A DNA stretch of 26,307 bases from CAAFZY01 sp964410325 (lineage in GTDB: Bacteria > Pseudomonadota > Alphaproteobacteria > RF32 > CAG-239). The notes below the pieces were generated by a model that saw nothing but the letters and a program-made list of their open reading frames with translations, made no database searches and was not told where the DNA came from. A program made the translations under genes and the position numbers. Positions 13,381 to 21,990 of the stretch are shown here, one piece after another. Positions within the stretch are counted from its first letter, which is position 1; each line of letters begins with the position of its first letter. The stretch spans positions 1 to 26,307 of the forward strand of contig CAYPFN010000019.1 in the NCBI GenBank assembly GCA_964410325.1, read 5' to 3'.

Positions 13381-15085
13381 GATGAAAAAATCTGAGCTGT
13401 TGGAAGCTCTCGCAGAATTTTACGAGAAAGCATATTACGAGTATCGTGACAGCGTACTGAACGGAACGCGTGTGACAGCTGAGGCTGAGAGACTCAAGGT
13501 AGAGCGTCAGGAGCGCGATCTTGAGGAAGGAGTATCAGGATACGTCTTTGACTTCAAGACAGGCCTCAAGCCTCTTCTCTGGATTACTACAAATTTACGT
13601 TTTCCGTCAGGAAAAAAGCGCGGGCAACCTATGCGCTTAGAGCCGTGGCAGGCTTACGATACGATTGTTCTCTTTGGCTGGGTGAAAGAGGATGGTACAG
13701 GCAGACGGCGTTTTGTGGACGCATTCATTGAGGTTGCAAGAAAGAACGGAAAATCAGCATTCTCTGCAGCGCTTTTAGATTACCTGGTATTTGGTGAAAC
13801 AGAGGGCGTGAGGGGCTACATAGGCGCAACAACACTGGACCAGGCGGGGGAAGTGTTCAGAAGCGCTGCAACAGAGCTAAGCCTTGCTAAGCGCGCTGTA
13901 GACGTATCAGACAGTAAGAACAATAAAGTAATACGCTATAAGGACAGTGTCATAACAGCCATTGCAGGGGAGCCTAAGGACGGCAAGTTAGCATACGCTA
14001 CCATCATTGATGAGTACCATCAGCATAAGGACAACAGCCTTATTAACAGCATCCGGTTTGGCAATATCGCAGATCAGCAATCCATCATGATACGCATTAC
14101 TACGGCAGGCACATCCCTTAACGGGGTATGTCATGAAGAGTATAAGAAGTGCAAGCGTGTGCTATCCGGGGAGGAGAAGATACCACGCTATTTTGTGTCC
14201 ATATATGAGCTTGATGAGGATGACAGTCCAGATGATGAGTCCGTATGGCTTAAGGCTAATCCCAATTTCGGGGTATCTATCAATCCTGAGGACTTCAGGA
14301 GCAACTACGATAACGTCAAGTCAAGTGCATCGGAGCTGGTAGAGTTCAAGACTAAGAATCTCAATATGTGGTGCCACAGCACCTTTAAATGGGCCAATAT
14401 GCCCATCTGGATGGAGCGCTGCAGGTGGCACCTTGATGAGAACAGCCTAAAGGGCAAAACGTGCTATGGAGGCCTTGACCTTGCTGCAGTATCGGACTTT
14501 ACAGCCTTTACCTTGGATTTTCCTCAAGGGGACGGGACGCACCTGCAACTGTCCCATTTCTGGATTGCAGAGGACCTTGTAGACACGATAGAGAGGCAGT
14601 GCCGTATCCCTCTTAAGAGGTGGATAACTGATGGATGGGTAACAGCTACTCCTGGGCCTGTCATCGATTATGAGTATGTAAAGGACTATCTCACAGAGTG
14701 CTATGCAACATACAACATGCCGTTCATAGGGGCAGACAGATGGAAGATAGGAGAGCTTGCGCGCCTGATGCCCCCCTGGTTCATGGATGTAGCCTTTGAG
14801 TTCAGTCAGGGCATGAAGACTATGGACCCTGCAATAAGGGACTTTGAGAGAGCCTATCTTGAAGGCAAGGTATCGGCTAACGGCAATGAGGTCATGGACT
14901 GGATGATGAGCTGTGCTGATATCTCACAGGACACATCAGGAAACGTAAAGATAGTAAAGCCACGGAGGCGCACGGAGGCGCGTATAGACGGCGTCATTAC
15001 ATCCATCATGGCTTATGAGACAGCGCTTATTAAGGATACAGGGTCTTTCAGCGGGGACATAGCAGACCTTTTGACTATGTGGTAA
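13373..15085 (+). CDS. terL: Terminase large subunit (HK97 type)
   Basis: A 570-residue packaging motor and nuclease. The ATPase domain has a Walker A variant ARKNGKS (122-128) and Walker B TIIDEY (210-215) with the coupling segment ITTAGTS downstream. The C-terminal RNase H-like nuclease starts at GGLDLAAVSDFTAF and includes GADRWK and the late RRRTEARIDG segment. Length fits Terminase_1. It starts at GTG 13373, with GGAGG nine bases upstream; ATG 13382 is an alternative. It overlaps the small subunit stop by 8 bases. It feeds DNA through the portal encoded next. Confidence 0.95.
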   Translation: MAKMKKSELLEALAEFYEKAYYEYRDSVLNGTRVTAEAERLKVERQERDLEEGVSGYVFDFKTGLKPLLWITTNLRFPSGKKRGQPMRLEPWQAYDTIVLFGWVKEDGTGRRRFVDAFIEVARKNGKSAFSAALLDYLVFGETEGVRGYIGATTLDQAGEVFRSAATELSLAKRAVDVSDSKNNKVIRYKDSVITAIAGEPKDGKLAYATIIDEYHQHKDNSLINSIRFGNIADQQSIMIRITTAGTSLNGVCHEEYKKCKRVLSGEEKIPRYFVSIYELDEDDSPDDESVWLKANPNFGVSINPEDFRSNYDNVKSSASELVEFKTKNLNMWCHSTFKWANMPIWMERCRWHLDENSLKGKTCYGGLDLAAVSDFTAFTLDFPQGDGTHLQLSHFWIAEDLVDTIERQCRIPLKRWITDGWVTATPGPVIDYEYVKDYLTECYATYNMPFIGADRWKIGELARLMPPWFMDVAFEFSQGMKTMDPAIRDFERAYLEGKVSANGNEVMDWMMSCADISQDTSGNVKIVKPRRRTEARIDGVITSIMAYETALIKDTGSFSGDIADLLTMW

Positions 15086-15100
15086 GGAGAGAAGGAGAAG

Positions 15101-17047
15101 ATGGGACTATTAGACATTTTCAGGACGAAGAAGCCGATTAAAGAGAAGGTTGAGGATATACTTGCATATGGAACTGGGCGCTATGTGTACAGGTCAACGC
15201 CTGAACTCTTTAACAGCGCGCTCTGGGCCTGTGTCATCAACCTTGCAAGGATATATGCTACCATGCCTTGGCACGGCTACAAGAAGGATAGTAACGGCAA
15301 CAGGAAGGCAGAAGAAGGAACAGTTCTAGCAGAGCTCTTAAAAAAGCCTAATCCATACATGACAAGCTACGAATTCCGTTTTGTTATGGGCTACAACTTT
15401 GAGATGCACGGAGAAGCGCCTGCTATTATAAAGCGTTCCAGACAAGGAAGGCCTATAGCGCTCTATCCTGTCTCTCCACACGCTCTTGTTGGATACTGGG
15501 AAGGCACTACACTTTATTACGTTCTTGCACCGACTGGAGAGCGCTTCAGTATGGATGACGTGCTCTTAATCAGGAACACTCCTATGGGCTACGGCGCAGG
15601 ATCTGTGCTTTCCCCTATCTACTATGCAAAGAATGACATAGAACTTGCACAGAAATGCAAAGCCATGCAGGCAGAATATTATCAGGGTGCTACTGTTATC
15701 GGGCATACAATATCCGTTCCACAGAATTTTACGGATGAGCAGAAAGACAAGATCCGTCAGCAGTTCAATTCCGGTGCAGGATTCAGAAACTATGTTCTGG
15801 ATGAAAGAATAAAGATTACCCCGATTCAGATAGAAGATGCCGATATTTCTAAGCTTGCATCAGCTCAGGAGTGGGATGCTAAGGAAGTAGCAAGACGCTT
15901 TAATGTTCCACCTTTCTTCATTGGTGACACTACGGGCACCTATGCAAACAGCGAACAGCAGGGCATGCAGATGGTGATTTACTGCTTACAGCCACGCGTG
16001 ACGGCATGGGAAGCAGCGCTAAATGATGCGCTCTGTCAGAGTAACGAGTATGTAAAGTTCAGCTTTGAAGGGCTCTTGAGGGGAGACCATTCAACACGTG
16101 CAAGTTTCTATCAGAGCGCTATTGCTAACGGCTGGATGACAATTAACGAAGTCAGAAAGAAGGAAGAGTTACCATCCATTGGCTCAGATGGTGATGTGTT
16201 CTTCTTCCCTATGAATTACGGCAATCTGCATGACGTGGTTGCGGGCAAGTACTCTAACGGCTCAAATGGCTACGGGAGCATCTGGAATATGCCGGCAGAA
16301 GAGAAGAAAGAGACGCCACGGCTTACACTCAGAGAAGAAAAGAGGCGTCATGATCTTAGATACGTAGCTGAGGCACAGGCACCTGTAAAGAGCAACAGGC
16401 AGAAAATAGAATCCCTTATCAGGAAACAACTTAAGGCATCGATAGAGAAAATTCAGGCGTGCATTGCAACAGGATCTCCGGCGCGTACGGTTATTGAACA
16501 GTTTGAAGAGTGGTTTGATGAGAATGCTAAAGGGCTGTCAGCACAGTATAAGGCTATTTATCTGGATGTCCTTAAAAAGATGGTGCCTATTGTAAGGGAT
16601 GAGACGGGTAAGGACGATGAAATAGGAGAAGACAGGTTAGAGTCCTTTGCCGGGGCTTATTCGGATAGCCTTACAAAGCGCGTCAATACAACTTTTGAAA
16701 ATGTGGTCAAGGGCAACATAGAGACTGAAGAGCTTGATGACGCAATGGAAGAGCTCTTGACGGAGTATCCGATTGAACAGGGGGAAGAGGAAGTAAACAG
16801 GAGCTCTAACGCATTCTCTCTGTTCCTCTTTCAGCAGTTACATGTAAGTGTCTTTCATGTTGTAGCGGCAGCGGATGCATGTTCTTTCTGTTCAACTTTG
16901 GATGGAAAGGTTGCATCAGTTGAGGGCTATGTAGTCAGGAAAGGAGAAGACGTGGATACAGGGGAAGAGGTCAGGCACATTTCAAAGGATTACAGGCATC
17001 CACCATTTCATAGCCACTGCAGGTGCAGCATAGCACCAGGGGAATAG
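15101..17047 (+). CDS. Portal protein fused to MuF-type head morphogenesis domain
   Basis: A 648-residue fusion. Residues 1-390 are an HK97-family portal (RSTPELFNSALWACVINLAR, LLKKPNPYMT, VPPFFIGD), normally a protein of about 400 residues that forms the DNA entry ring. After a linker, residues 420-648 form a MuF/SPP1 gp7-like domain ending with C594-x2-C597, GKV, then HPPFHSHCRC (633-642), as in minor head proteins. The reading frame is continuous with no sign of sequence error. Fusion would place one minor head domain on each portal subunit. GGAGAAG precedes the ATG. Confidence 0.88.
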   Translation: MGLLDIFRTKKPIKEKVEDILAYGTGRYVYRSTPELFNSALWACVINLARIYATMPWHGYKKDSNGNRKAEEGTVLAELLKKPNPYMTSYEFRFVMGYNFEMHGEAPAIIKRSRQGRPIALYPVSPHALVGYWEGTTLYYVLAPTGERFSMDDVLLIRNTPMGYGAGSVLSPIYYAKNDIELAQKCKAMQAEYYQGATVIGHTISVPQNFTDEQKDKIRQQFNSGAGFRNYVLDERIKITPIQIEDADISKLASAQEWDAKEVARRFNVPPFFIGDTTGTYANSEQQGMQMVIYCLQPRVTAWEAALNDALCQSNEYVKFSFEGLLRGDHSTRASFYQSAIANGWMTINEVRKKEELPSIGSDGDVFFFPMNYGNLHDVVAGKYSNGSNGYGSIWNMPAEEKKETPRLTLREEKRRHDLRYVAEAQAPVKSNRQKIESLIRKQLKASIEKIQACIATGSPARTVIEQFEEWFDENAKGLSAQYKAIYLDVLKKMVPIVRDETGKDDEIGEDRLESFAGAYSDSLTKRVNTTFENVVKGNIETEELDDAMEELLTEYPIEQGEEEVNRSSNAFSLFLFQQLHVSVFHVVAAADACSFCSTLDGKVASVEGYVVRKGEDVDTGEEVRHISKDYRHPPFHSHCRCSIAPGE

Positions 17048-17071
17048 ATTAAGGAGACAGGAGAAGAAGAT

Positions 17072-17692
17072 ATGGAAAGTAAGAAACAGTTATTGATTGA
17101 ATCATGCGGAGTACTGCATAAGCCACTCTTGAAGGAGGATGTAGATCCGGATGAGAAGAAGTGGACGGCGACGATATGGCGCTTAGATGAGGTTAACCTT
17201 AACGGGCACATGTATTCCAGGGCTTTAGCAGAGAAGCTCATTGCAGAGAAGCACGTGACGGTAGCCTATGATGGCCATGATACCAACTGGATTACTGGGG
17301 AAGAGTACGGCATAGCGCGCGCTGTGTGTTCTAATGCACGTATCGAAGGTAATGAGCTCAGGGTAGATATAGACTTTGTAGATCTTGACTACAAGGAGCT
17401 CTTAGAGCGTCTTGTAGAGAAAGGCGTGGCAATCGGGGTTTCTTCTGTTGGATTCGGGGATGTCAATCCGACAACTGGGGAAATAAATCCGGATACATAT
17501 AGTCTGGTCCGGTTTCTGGACTTTGTGACTATGCCGGCGGGTAATGTATACGCAAGAATGGAAGAAAGGAAGCGATTTCGGGGCCTTGTCAACACTTCTG
17601 AGTCACTGGATGAAGAAGAGTGCACGGAGGCGATGGCTGAAAGGCGTGAGAAGGTAGCTGAAGGACTTCTAAATTATTTGAGGAGAAGATAA
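17072..17692 (+). CDS. Prohead maturation serine protease
   Basis: A 206-residue protein resembling T4 gp21-type prohead proteases: NLNGHMYSRALAEKLI (42-57) is the hallmark N-x-N-G-x-x-Y motif, H69 in YDGHD and S124 or S125 in GVSSVGFG are the likely catalytic pair, and a PAGNVYAR segment follows. It cleaves the scaffold and delta domain during capsid maturation. It lies between portal and capsid genes as usual. The final 40 residues are charged and helical and may act in scaffold binding. Its stop overlaps the capsid start (TAATG). Confidence 0.85.
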   Translation: MESKKQLLIESCGVLHKPLLKEDVDPDEKKWTATIWRLDEVNLNGHMYSRALAEKLIAEKHVTVAYDGHDTNWITGEEYGIARAVCSNARIEGNELRVDIDFVDLDYKELLERLVEKGVAIGVSSVGFGDVNPTTGEINPDTYSLVRFLDFVTMPAGNVYARMEERKRFRGLVNTSESLDEEECTEAMAERREKVAEGLLNYLRRR

Positions 17693-18780
17693 TGAATAAA
17701 AAAATTCTTGAAACAAGGCTTAAGGCCGTAAACGAGAAGATTGAGAAGGCATTTTCAGTTATGCTTGAAAGTGCATCAGATGCGGATATCAAGAAGTATG
17801 AGATGCTTTTAGAGCAGGCTCATAAGCTTGAGGAGGAGCTTTCTCTTGCAGAGATGGGAGAGCTTAAGGATCAGGGCGTTCCACAGAGGAAGATTGAGGA
17901 GAAGGAGAATCTTTCAGAGCGTGAGAAGTTCGGCAGGCGTCTTGTAGAGGCTGTTAATTCGGGAACTGCTTTCTCCGGCGTTATCCCTAGGGACGTTGCA
18001 GAAGAGATCCAGAGGAAGAAGAGCAACCTTGCTAAGATCCGCGGGCTTTGCTCAGTACACGTAGCAACAGGGGATTACACTGTATTTGTAGAGGGCAACG
18101 GAGCTACTGTTTCTTATGTAGGTGAGAATACGGCCATTGGCGAGACAGATCCGGATGTAGCACCGATCTCTCTCTCAGCTCTCAAGCTTGGCGCTATCGT
18201 AAGAGTATCCAGAGAGTTCATGAGTGATCTTGGCGTAGACATTATGAGCTACCTTGTAGATGTTCTTTCTAAGGCATTTGCTAAGAAGGAAGATGCTGAA
18301 ATCCTCTTTGGAACTGGTGGTTCTACTGCTTTGAATGGAATCGCAACTTCCGCAACTAACGTTGTAACTGCAGCCGAGGATGATTCTTTCACCTGGGAAG
18401 AAGTCAAGGAGTTTATCCAGGCAATCGGCGCATATCGCACAGGCGCTACAATCGTATGCTCTCAGGCTTTCCTTGATATGTGCCACAACTTCAAGAGCGG
18501 AGATACATATCTCTTCCCACAGGGACAGCAGATTACACAGATTATGGGCATACCGGTAGTTGTATCTGATGAGCTCTCATTTGCAGCAGGAACAGCTACA
18601 GCTGTATGTGGCGACTTCAGCTACTATCACTTCATGGATAGGCAGAATCTGGAGATCTCACTACTTACAGAGCGCTATGCTGAGTATGATCAGGTAGGAA
18701 TCAGGGCTATTGAGAGAATAGATGGAGACTTTGTTGACGAAGCCTTCAGCGTATTCAAGATGGCAACTGCATCTGACTAA
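17692..18780 (+). CDS. Major capsid protein (HK97 fold)
   Basis: A 362-residue phage capsid protein. Residues 1-85 form a charged helical delta domain (KILETRLKAVNEKIEKAF, EQAHKLEEELSLAEMGELK), which would serve as internal scaffold and be removed by the protease encoded just before. The mature HK97 fold follows from about residue 95, with the E-loop/N-arm region GNGATVSYVGE, a spine helix RVSREFMSDLG and the late FGTGGSTALNGI motif. No separate scaffold gene is present, which fits this design. The exact cleavage point cannot be read from sequence. Confidence 0.93.
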   Translation: MNKKILETRLKAVNEKIEKAFSVMLESASDADIKKYEMLLEQAHKLEEELSLAEMGELKDQGVPQRKIEEKENLSEREKFGRRLVEAVNSGTAFSGVIPRDVAEEIQRKKSNLAKIRGLCSVHVATGDYTVFVEGNGATVSYVGENTAIGETDPDVAPISLSALKLGAIVRVSREFMSDLGVDIMSYLVDVLSKAFAKKEDAEILFGTGGSTALNGIATSATNVVTAAEDDSFTWEEVKEFIQAIGAYRTGATIVCSQAFLDMCHNFKSGDTYLFPQGQQITQIMGIPVVVSDELSFAAGTATAVCGDFSYYHFMDRQNLEISLLTERYAEYDQVGIRAIERIDGDFVDEAFSVFKMATASD

Positions 18781-18795
18781 GGATTGTTATTGAAG

Positions 18796-19308
18796 ATGGC
18801 AAAGTTTCTCACTCTGGAAGACTTACGCAACAATTACAGTTTTGCTTTTCCCACGTCTCAGGATTCGGCGTATCAGGCACTGCTTGATACAGCCGAGGAG
18901 GCGTGCCTCTCTTACGCAAGCATCGATGCTGGGGAAGTGACAGAATATTTCTCATCAAGGGATATTTGTGTGCTTACTCACTCTCCGGTGCTTTCTATAG
19001 AGAGCGTCACGTCAGGTGGAGAGGAAGTATCTTACAGGTACGATAAGAGAGCTGAAAGCGTGGTCTTAACGGGGAGCGCGTCATCAGAGATTGCTGTTAC
19101 ATATATCTGTGGTTTCGAAGAGGTGCCGGCGATGCTCAAGAGTGCTATTGCTTTCACAGTACAGCACCTTGCAAAGCTTAACGCTGCAAAGCTCTTAGGA
19201 ATTAACTCCAGGACTACTGAAGGCGGGACAGAAACCATAGAACAATCTGTTCCACCTTTGGCTGTCCAGAGACTTCTTGAGAACTATAGGAAGAACAGGG
19301 TCTTATGA
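18796..19308 (+). CDS. Head-tail connector (gp6-like adaptor)
   Basis: A 170-residue protein of the HK97 gp6 / SPP1 gp15-like adaptor type: an N-terminal helical part (LTLEDLRNNY, AYQALLDTAEEACLSY), a beta segment (TEYFSSRDICVLTHSPVLSIESV) and a C-terminal helix (LKSAIAFTVQHLAKLNAAKLLG). It would form the ring below the portal. Start set at ATG 18796; TTG 18790 or 18784 in the same frame are alternatives, as AAGGA sits at 18779-18783. The stop overlaps the next gene as ATGA. Confidence 0.75.
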   Translation: MAKFLTLEDLRNNYSFAFPTSQDSAYQALLDTAEEACLSYASIDAGEVTEYFSSRDICVLTHSPVLSIESVTSGGEEVSYRYDKRAESVVLTGSASSEIAVTYICGFEEVPAMLKSAIAFTVQHLAKLNAAKLLGINSRTTEGGTETIEQSVPPLAVQRLLENYRKNRVL

Positions 19309-19730
19309 GCAACTTTCTTACTATCACCGATAACGGCACGATTACCCTTACCGCTAAAGAGCTTACAGAGATAAGCGAAGAGAAGCTTTATAAGTGGATA
19401 CGCTACTCTATTAACGCTGAGGCGGATGAACTGCGTTCTTATATCGTCAGGAACTGGGCAAGCGGGCGTACCTTCACAGAGCGCACAGGCTTAACAAGGG
19501 AGCATATCGGTGTTTATCAGCTTTTCAAGCGGAACAGGAAGAAAGAAACAATAACGGTAGTAAGACCCGGTAAAGGAGTCTCAGGGATGCAGAACTGGAT
19601 AGAGAAGTGGACGGGCACGCGCTTTGAGTTCATGAGGCCTGCATTTCAGGCATTCGGCATAGAGAAACGTCTGGCGCAGAGTGCAGAGGAAAATCTGTCA
19701 AGGATGATAGCTAAGGAAGGTCTTGCATGA
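19305..19730 (+). CDS. Head-tail joining protein (HK97 gp10-like)
   Basis: A 141-residue protein at the position of HK97 gp10-family or stopper-type proteins. It has a helical start (LTAKELTEISEEKLYKWIRY), a NWASGRTFTERTGLTREHI segment and a basic stretch (KRNRKKETITVVRPG) before a C-terminal helix. Such proteins join the connector to the tail or assist tail completion. Its start overlaps the connector stop, and its stop overlaps the next gene by 4 bases. Assignment rests on order and general pattern. Confidence 0.65.
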   Translation: MSNFLTITDNGTITLTAKELTEISEEKLYKWIRYSINAEADELRSYIVRNWASGRTFTERTGLTREHIGVYQLFKRNRKKETITVVRPGKGVSGMQNWIEKWTGTRFEFMRPAFQAFGIEKRLAQSAEENLSRMIAKEGLA

Positions 19731-21076
19731 TAAAGACAAGCATTGATGTATTTTTAGAAAAAGTACAGGCGCATCTTTCTGCTGCATTTTCGCAGCGCGT
19801 TGCTGATGCAAACGCAGCGGACCCTGATATCAACCTTCCAGACATTGCACTCTGGCAGACAGGCTACACAGGGGTGCTTAACGGCTTGAGCCATTATCCT
19901 GGCTGTCTTTTATTTGTCACTGGGCGTACTCTTGTGGACGCTTTCACTACTAGCTATGACCTTACTATTGGAATTGGCTTGACGGCGGATAATCCTGAGT
20001 ACCTTGATAGATTAGGGCAGATCTGGGAGGAGATCTTAGAAGCTACAATCAGATCAGACTGGACGCTAGGGGGTGCATGTCTGGATACGGATATGGGCAT
20101 CAGGATGCTAAATGACAATACGTCTAACGTCTATTTAATCCAGGCAGAGTTAACGTGCCTTGTGGATGTCGGAGGGCATGTTTACTACAAAGATGAGCCA
20201 AAGGATGGAACAGTCACAGAAGAGGTTCTTAATTTGCGCACCAACACAATGGGTGGGGTAGAGTTCAGCAATCCTGAGGGATTAACGCTTACCACAGATA
20301 ACGGCAAAGATTATGTTGCAACAGGCAGTTTGAGCGCAATGACAGCTGAACAGGCTTTTGCGTTCTGGGGAGATGAGCAATACGCAGGATCTCTTTATAT
20401 TGCTTTTGCTGTGGAAGACATTAGCACGGATAATCCTGTTGTAATCCAAGGCTGGGTAGATAGTGTGGAATCTGAAGATTACACGGCTTCAATGTCTGGT
20501 TCTACTGCTAAAGGAAAGAACTTGGCAATCACGCTGGGCTCTGCTATCAGACAGGATCTTGAGCATCATTACATCTGGAAGTGTGAACTTACAAATGGAG
20601 AAGTTTATACGCTTGACCTTACTGCTCAGGCTGATGAAGCAGAAACTGCTGTACATCTCTCTATCAATACCATGGGAGGAGTGAAGTTCGGGAATCCTAG
20701 CGATTTGAGCTTAACTACTGAAGACGGGATTAACTATAAAGCAGTAGGGAGCCTTTCTGAAATGACGGCAGAGCAGACAACTGCTTTTGGATGGGCTGAA
20801 GAGTATATCGGTAGCAGGTTTATCTCTGTCTGGGTAAAGGCAATAAGCGCAGAGAATCCTGTAAAGATTCAGGGCTGGGTTAGCTCTATAGACTCAGAGG
20901 ATTATCTGGCAAGCGCTTCTGGTTCTACTGCTAAGGGTAAAAACCTTGCTATCTCTTATGGCTCAAGTATTAGAGCAGATCTTAACGGCTGTTACATCTG
21001 GAAGTGTGAGCTTGCGGACGGGCAGGTCTTTACTGTAGATCTTACAGATCAGGCTAGCGCGTTAGAGGAGGGATAA
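19727..21076 (+). CDS. Tail terminator-like protein with two added tandem domains
   Basis: A 449-residue protein. Residues 1-160 match the size and order of a tail terminator or completion protein (HLSAAF, HYPGCLLFVTGRTLVDAFTT, YLIQAELTC), which caps the tail tube. It is followed by two tandem repeats with a constant 141-residue offset, about 166-306 and 307-447. Shared pieces include NTMGGV, GSLS-MTAEQ, GSTAKGKNLAI and YIWKCEL. The repeats are beta-rich. Normal tail terminators are about 130-150 residues, so the rest is an unusual addition, possibly surface-exposed at the neck. It overlaps the zinc ribbon gene's ATG by one base. Confidence 0.75.
   Translation: MIKTSIDVFLEKVQAHLSAAFSQRVADANAADPDINLPDIALWQTGYTGVLNGLSHYPGCLLFVTGRTLVDAFTTSYDLTIGIGLTADNPEYLDRLGQIWEEILEATIRSDWTLGGACLDTDMGIRMLNDNTSNVYLIQAELTCLVDVGGHVYYKDEPKDGTVTEEVLNLRTNTMGGVEFSNPEGLTLTTDNGKDYVATGSLSAMTAEQAFAFWGDEQYAGSLYIAFAVEDISTDNPVVIQGWVDSVESEDYTASMSGSTAKGKNLAITLGSAIRQDLEHHYIWKCELTNGEVYTLDLTAQADEAETAVHLSINTMGGVKFGNPSDLSLTTEDGINYKAVGSLSEMTAEQTTAFGWAEEYIGSRFISVWVKAISAENPVKIQGWVSSIDSEDYLASASGSTAKGKNLAISYGSSIRADLNGCYIWKCELADGQVFTVDLTDQASALEEG
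20222..21067 (+). repeat. Two tandem 423-bp coding repeats
   Basis: The halves 20222-20644 and 20645-21067 encode homologous 141-residue units. NTMGGV, GSTAKGKNLAI and YIWKCEL recur at the same offset. DNA identity is only moderate with many silent changes, so the duplication is old and protein sequence has been kept. Confidence 0.85.
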
Positions 21077-21243
21077 TGCCTAAAAACGACAAGAAAAAAG
21101 AAAAGTGGTTCCGTTGTCCAAAGTGTTTTACGGTCAGGGGACCAATGGACGAAAGAGCAGAAACAGTCTTCTGCAAGCGGTGCAGGATGACGATGCAGAG
21201 AATAACAGAAAAGCAGGCTAAGCAGTCTGTTTTGATAGATTAG
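21076..21243 (+). CDS. 55-residue zinc-ribbon protein
   Basis: A 55-residue basic protein. Two cysteine pairs, CPKC (about residues 14-17) and CKRC (33-36), are separated by 15 residues, the usual form of a small zinc ribbon. Its ATG overlaps the stop of the preceding gene (TAATG), and GGAGG lies upstream. The arrangement loosely recalls the small zinc-binding regulator Com of phage Mu, but I claim no homology. In this late operon it could bind RNA or DNA, or be structural. Confidence 0.6.
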   Translation: MPKNDKKKEKWFRCPKCFTVRGPMDERAETVFCKRCRMTMQRITEKQAKQSVLID

Positions 21244-21259
21244 TATAGGAGGACAGGTT

Positions 21260-21655
21260 ATGGCTGTTATGGCAGGAAAAGATGGTGAGATCTTCTTAGG
21301 GTCTACGCGTATTGGGTACATTGATAATTTTTCAGTGAACATCAATCAGGCAAGCATTGAAGTATCTCAGCTTGGCGATCAGTGGAAGGAGTTCATTGTA
21401 GGGCCTTCTGATTGGTCTGGATCAATTTCGGGTACATTGGATTATGCAGATGCTCAGCAGAAGCAGATTGTAGATGATCTGCTTGTACCATCCGGGGAGC
21501 CTTTCACGGTAAAGCTCAAGGTAAGTACAGCGCTGACGCTTACAGGAGATGTTTACGTGACTAGCGGAAGCATCACAGGAAGCCACAGCGACAGAGTAGC
21601 TGTAAGCTTTAATTTCCAGGGAACAGGTGCCCTATCTAAGGAGAGTGGAGAATGA
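21260..21655 (+). CDS. Major tail (tube) protein
   Basis: A 131-residue protein of the tail tube type. It is nearly all beta (IFLGSTRIGYIDNFSVNINQ, GSISGTLDYADAQQKQIVDDLL, FTVKLKVSTALTLTGDVYVTSGSI), ending with SFNFQGTGAL, a common ending pattern in short tail tube proteins. It stands directly before the frameshifted chaperone and tape measure, which fixes its role by order. AGGAGGACAG precedes the ATG. Its stop overlaps the next ATG by 4 bases. Hexameric rings of it would stack along the tape measure. Confidence 0.85.
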   Translation: MAVMAGKDGEIFLGSTRIGYIDNFSVNINQASIEVSQLGDQWKEFIVGPSDWSGSISGTLDYADAQQKQIVDDLLVPSGEPFTVKLKVSTALTLTGDVYVTSGSITGSHSDRVAVSFNFQGTGALSKESGE

Positions 21656-21951
21656 TTACATTAGCAAGAGAAAAGACAATTGAGGTTTCGTTTATTGAGG
21701 ATACTAAGGTATCTGTGACTTTCAGCATTCCTACAGCTGAGGAAGCTGAGACCAAGTTTACTAAGGACTTAACAGACACAGGACTGTTTAAGCTGTTTGT
21801 AACAAATGTCAAATCTGCTGATATCACTGGATGGACAACAGGAATTACAGCAGAAGAGGTTGTTACATCCCCTGGTACACTTGGCCTTGTTAAGAATGTG
21901 GCACGTGAAATAATGAACGCCACATTCCTCATTGAAAGCGAAAAAAACTAA
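21652..21951 (+). CDS. Tail assembly chaperone, 0-frame product (gpG-like)
   Basis: A 99-residue protein, the short product of a two-frame chaperone gene as in phage lambda G/GT. It is acidic and helical in its centre (IPTAEEAETKFTKDL) and ends EKN at TAA 21949-21951. It would coat the tape measure before tube assembly. The heptamer A AAA AAC sits in the correct phase as its last codons, so some ribosomes shift to -1 and continue into the next frame to give a product of about 194 residues. Confidence 0.85.
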   Translation: MITLAREKTIEVSFIEDTKVSVTFSIPTAEEAETKFTKDLTDTGLFKLFVTNVKSADITGWTTGITAEEVVTSPGTLGLVKNVAREIMNATFLIESEKN

Positions 21952-21990
21952 TTAAAACCGTGTACTCTCTGGTTTGTGAGAAGTACACGG
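21942..21990 (+). promoter_or_regulatory. Programmed -1 frameshift signal
   Basis: The slippery heptamer A AAA AAC (21942-21948) is read in 0 frame as GAA AAA AAC then TAA. A 9-base spacer follows, then a perfect 9-bp hairpin, CCGTGTACT (21958-21966) with AGTACACGG (21982-21990), loop 15 bases. After slippage, reading runs CTA ATT AAA ACC into the 21960 frame. The -1 frame is closed just upstream by TGA at 21933-21935, so entry must occur here. Confidence 0.92.
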
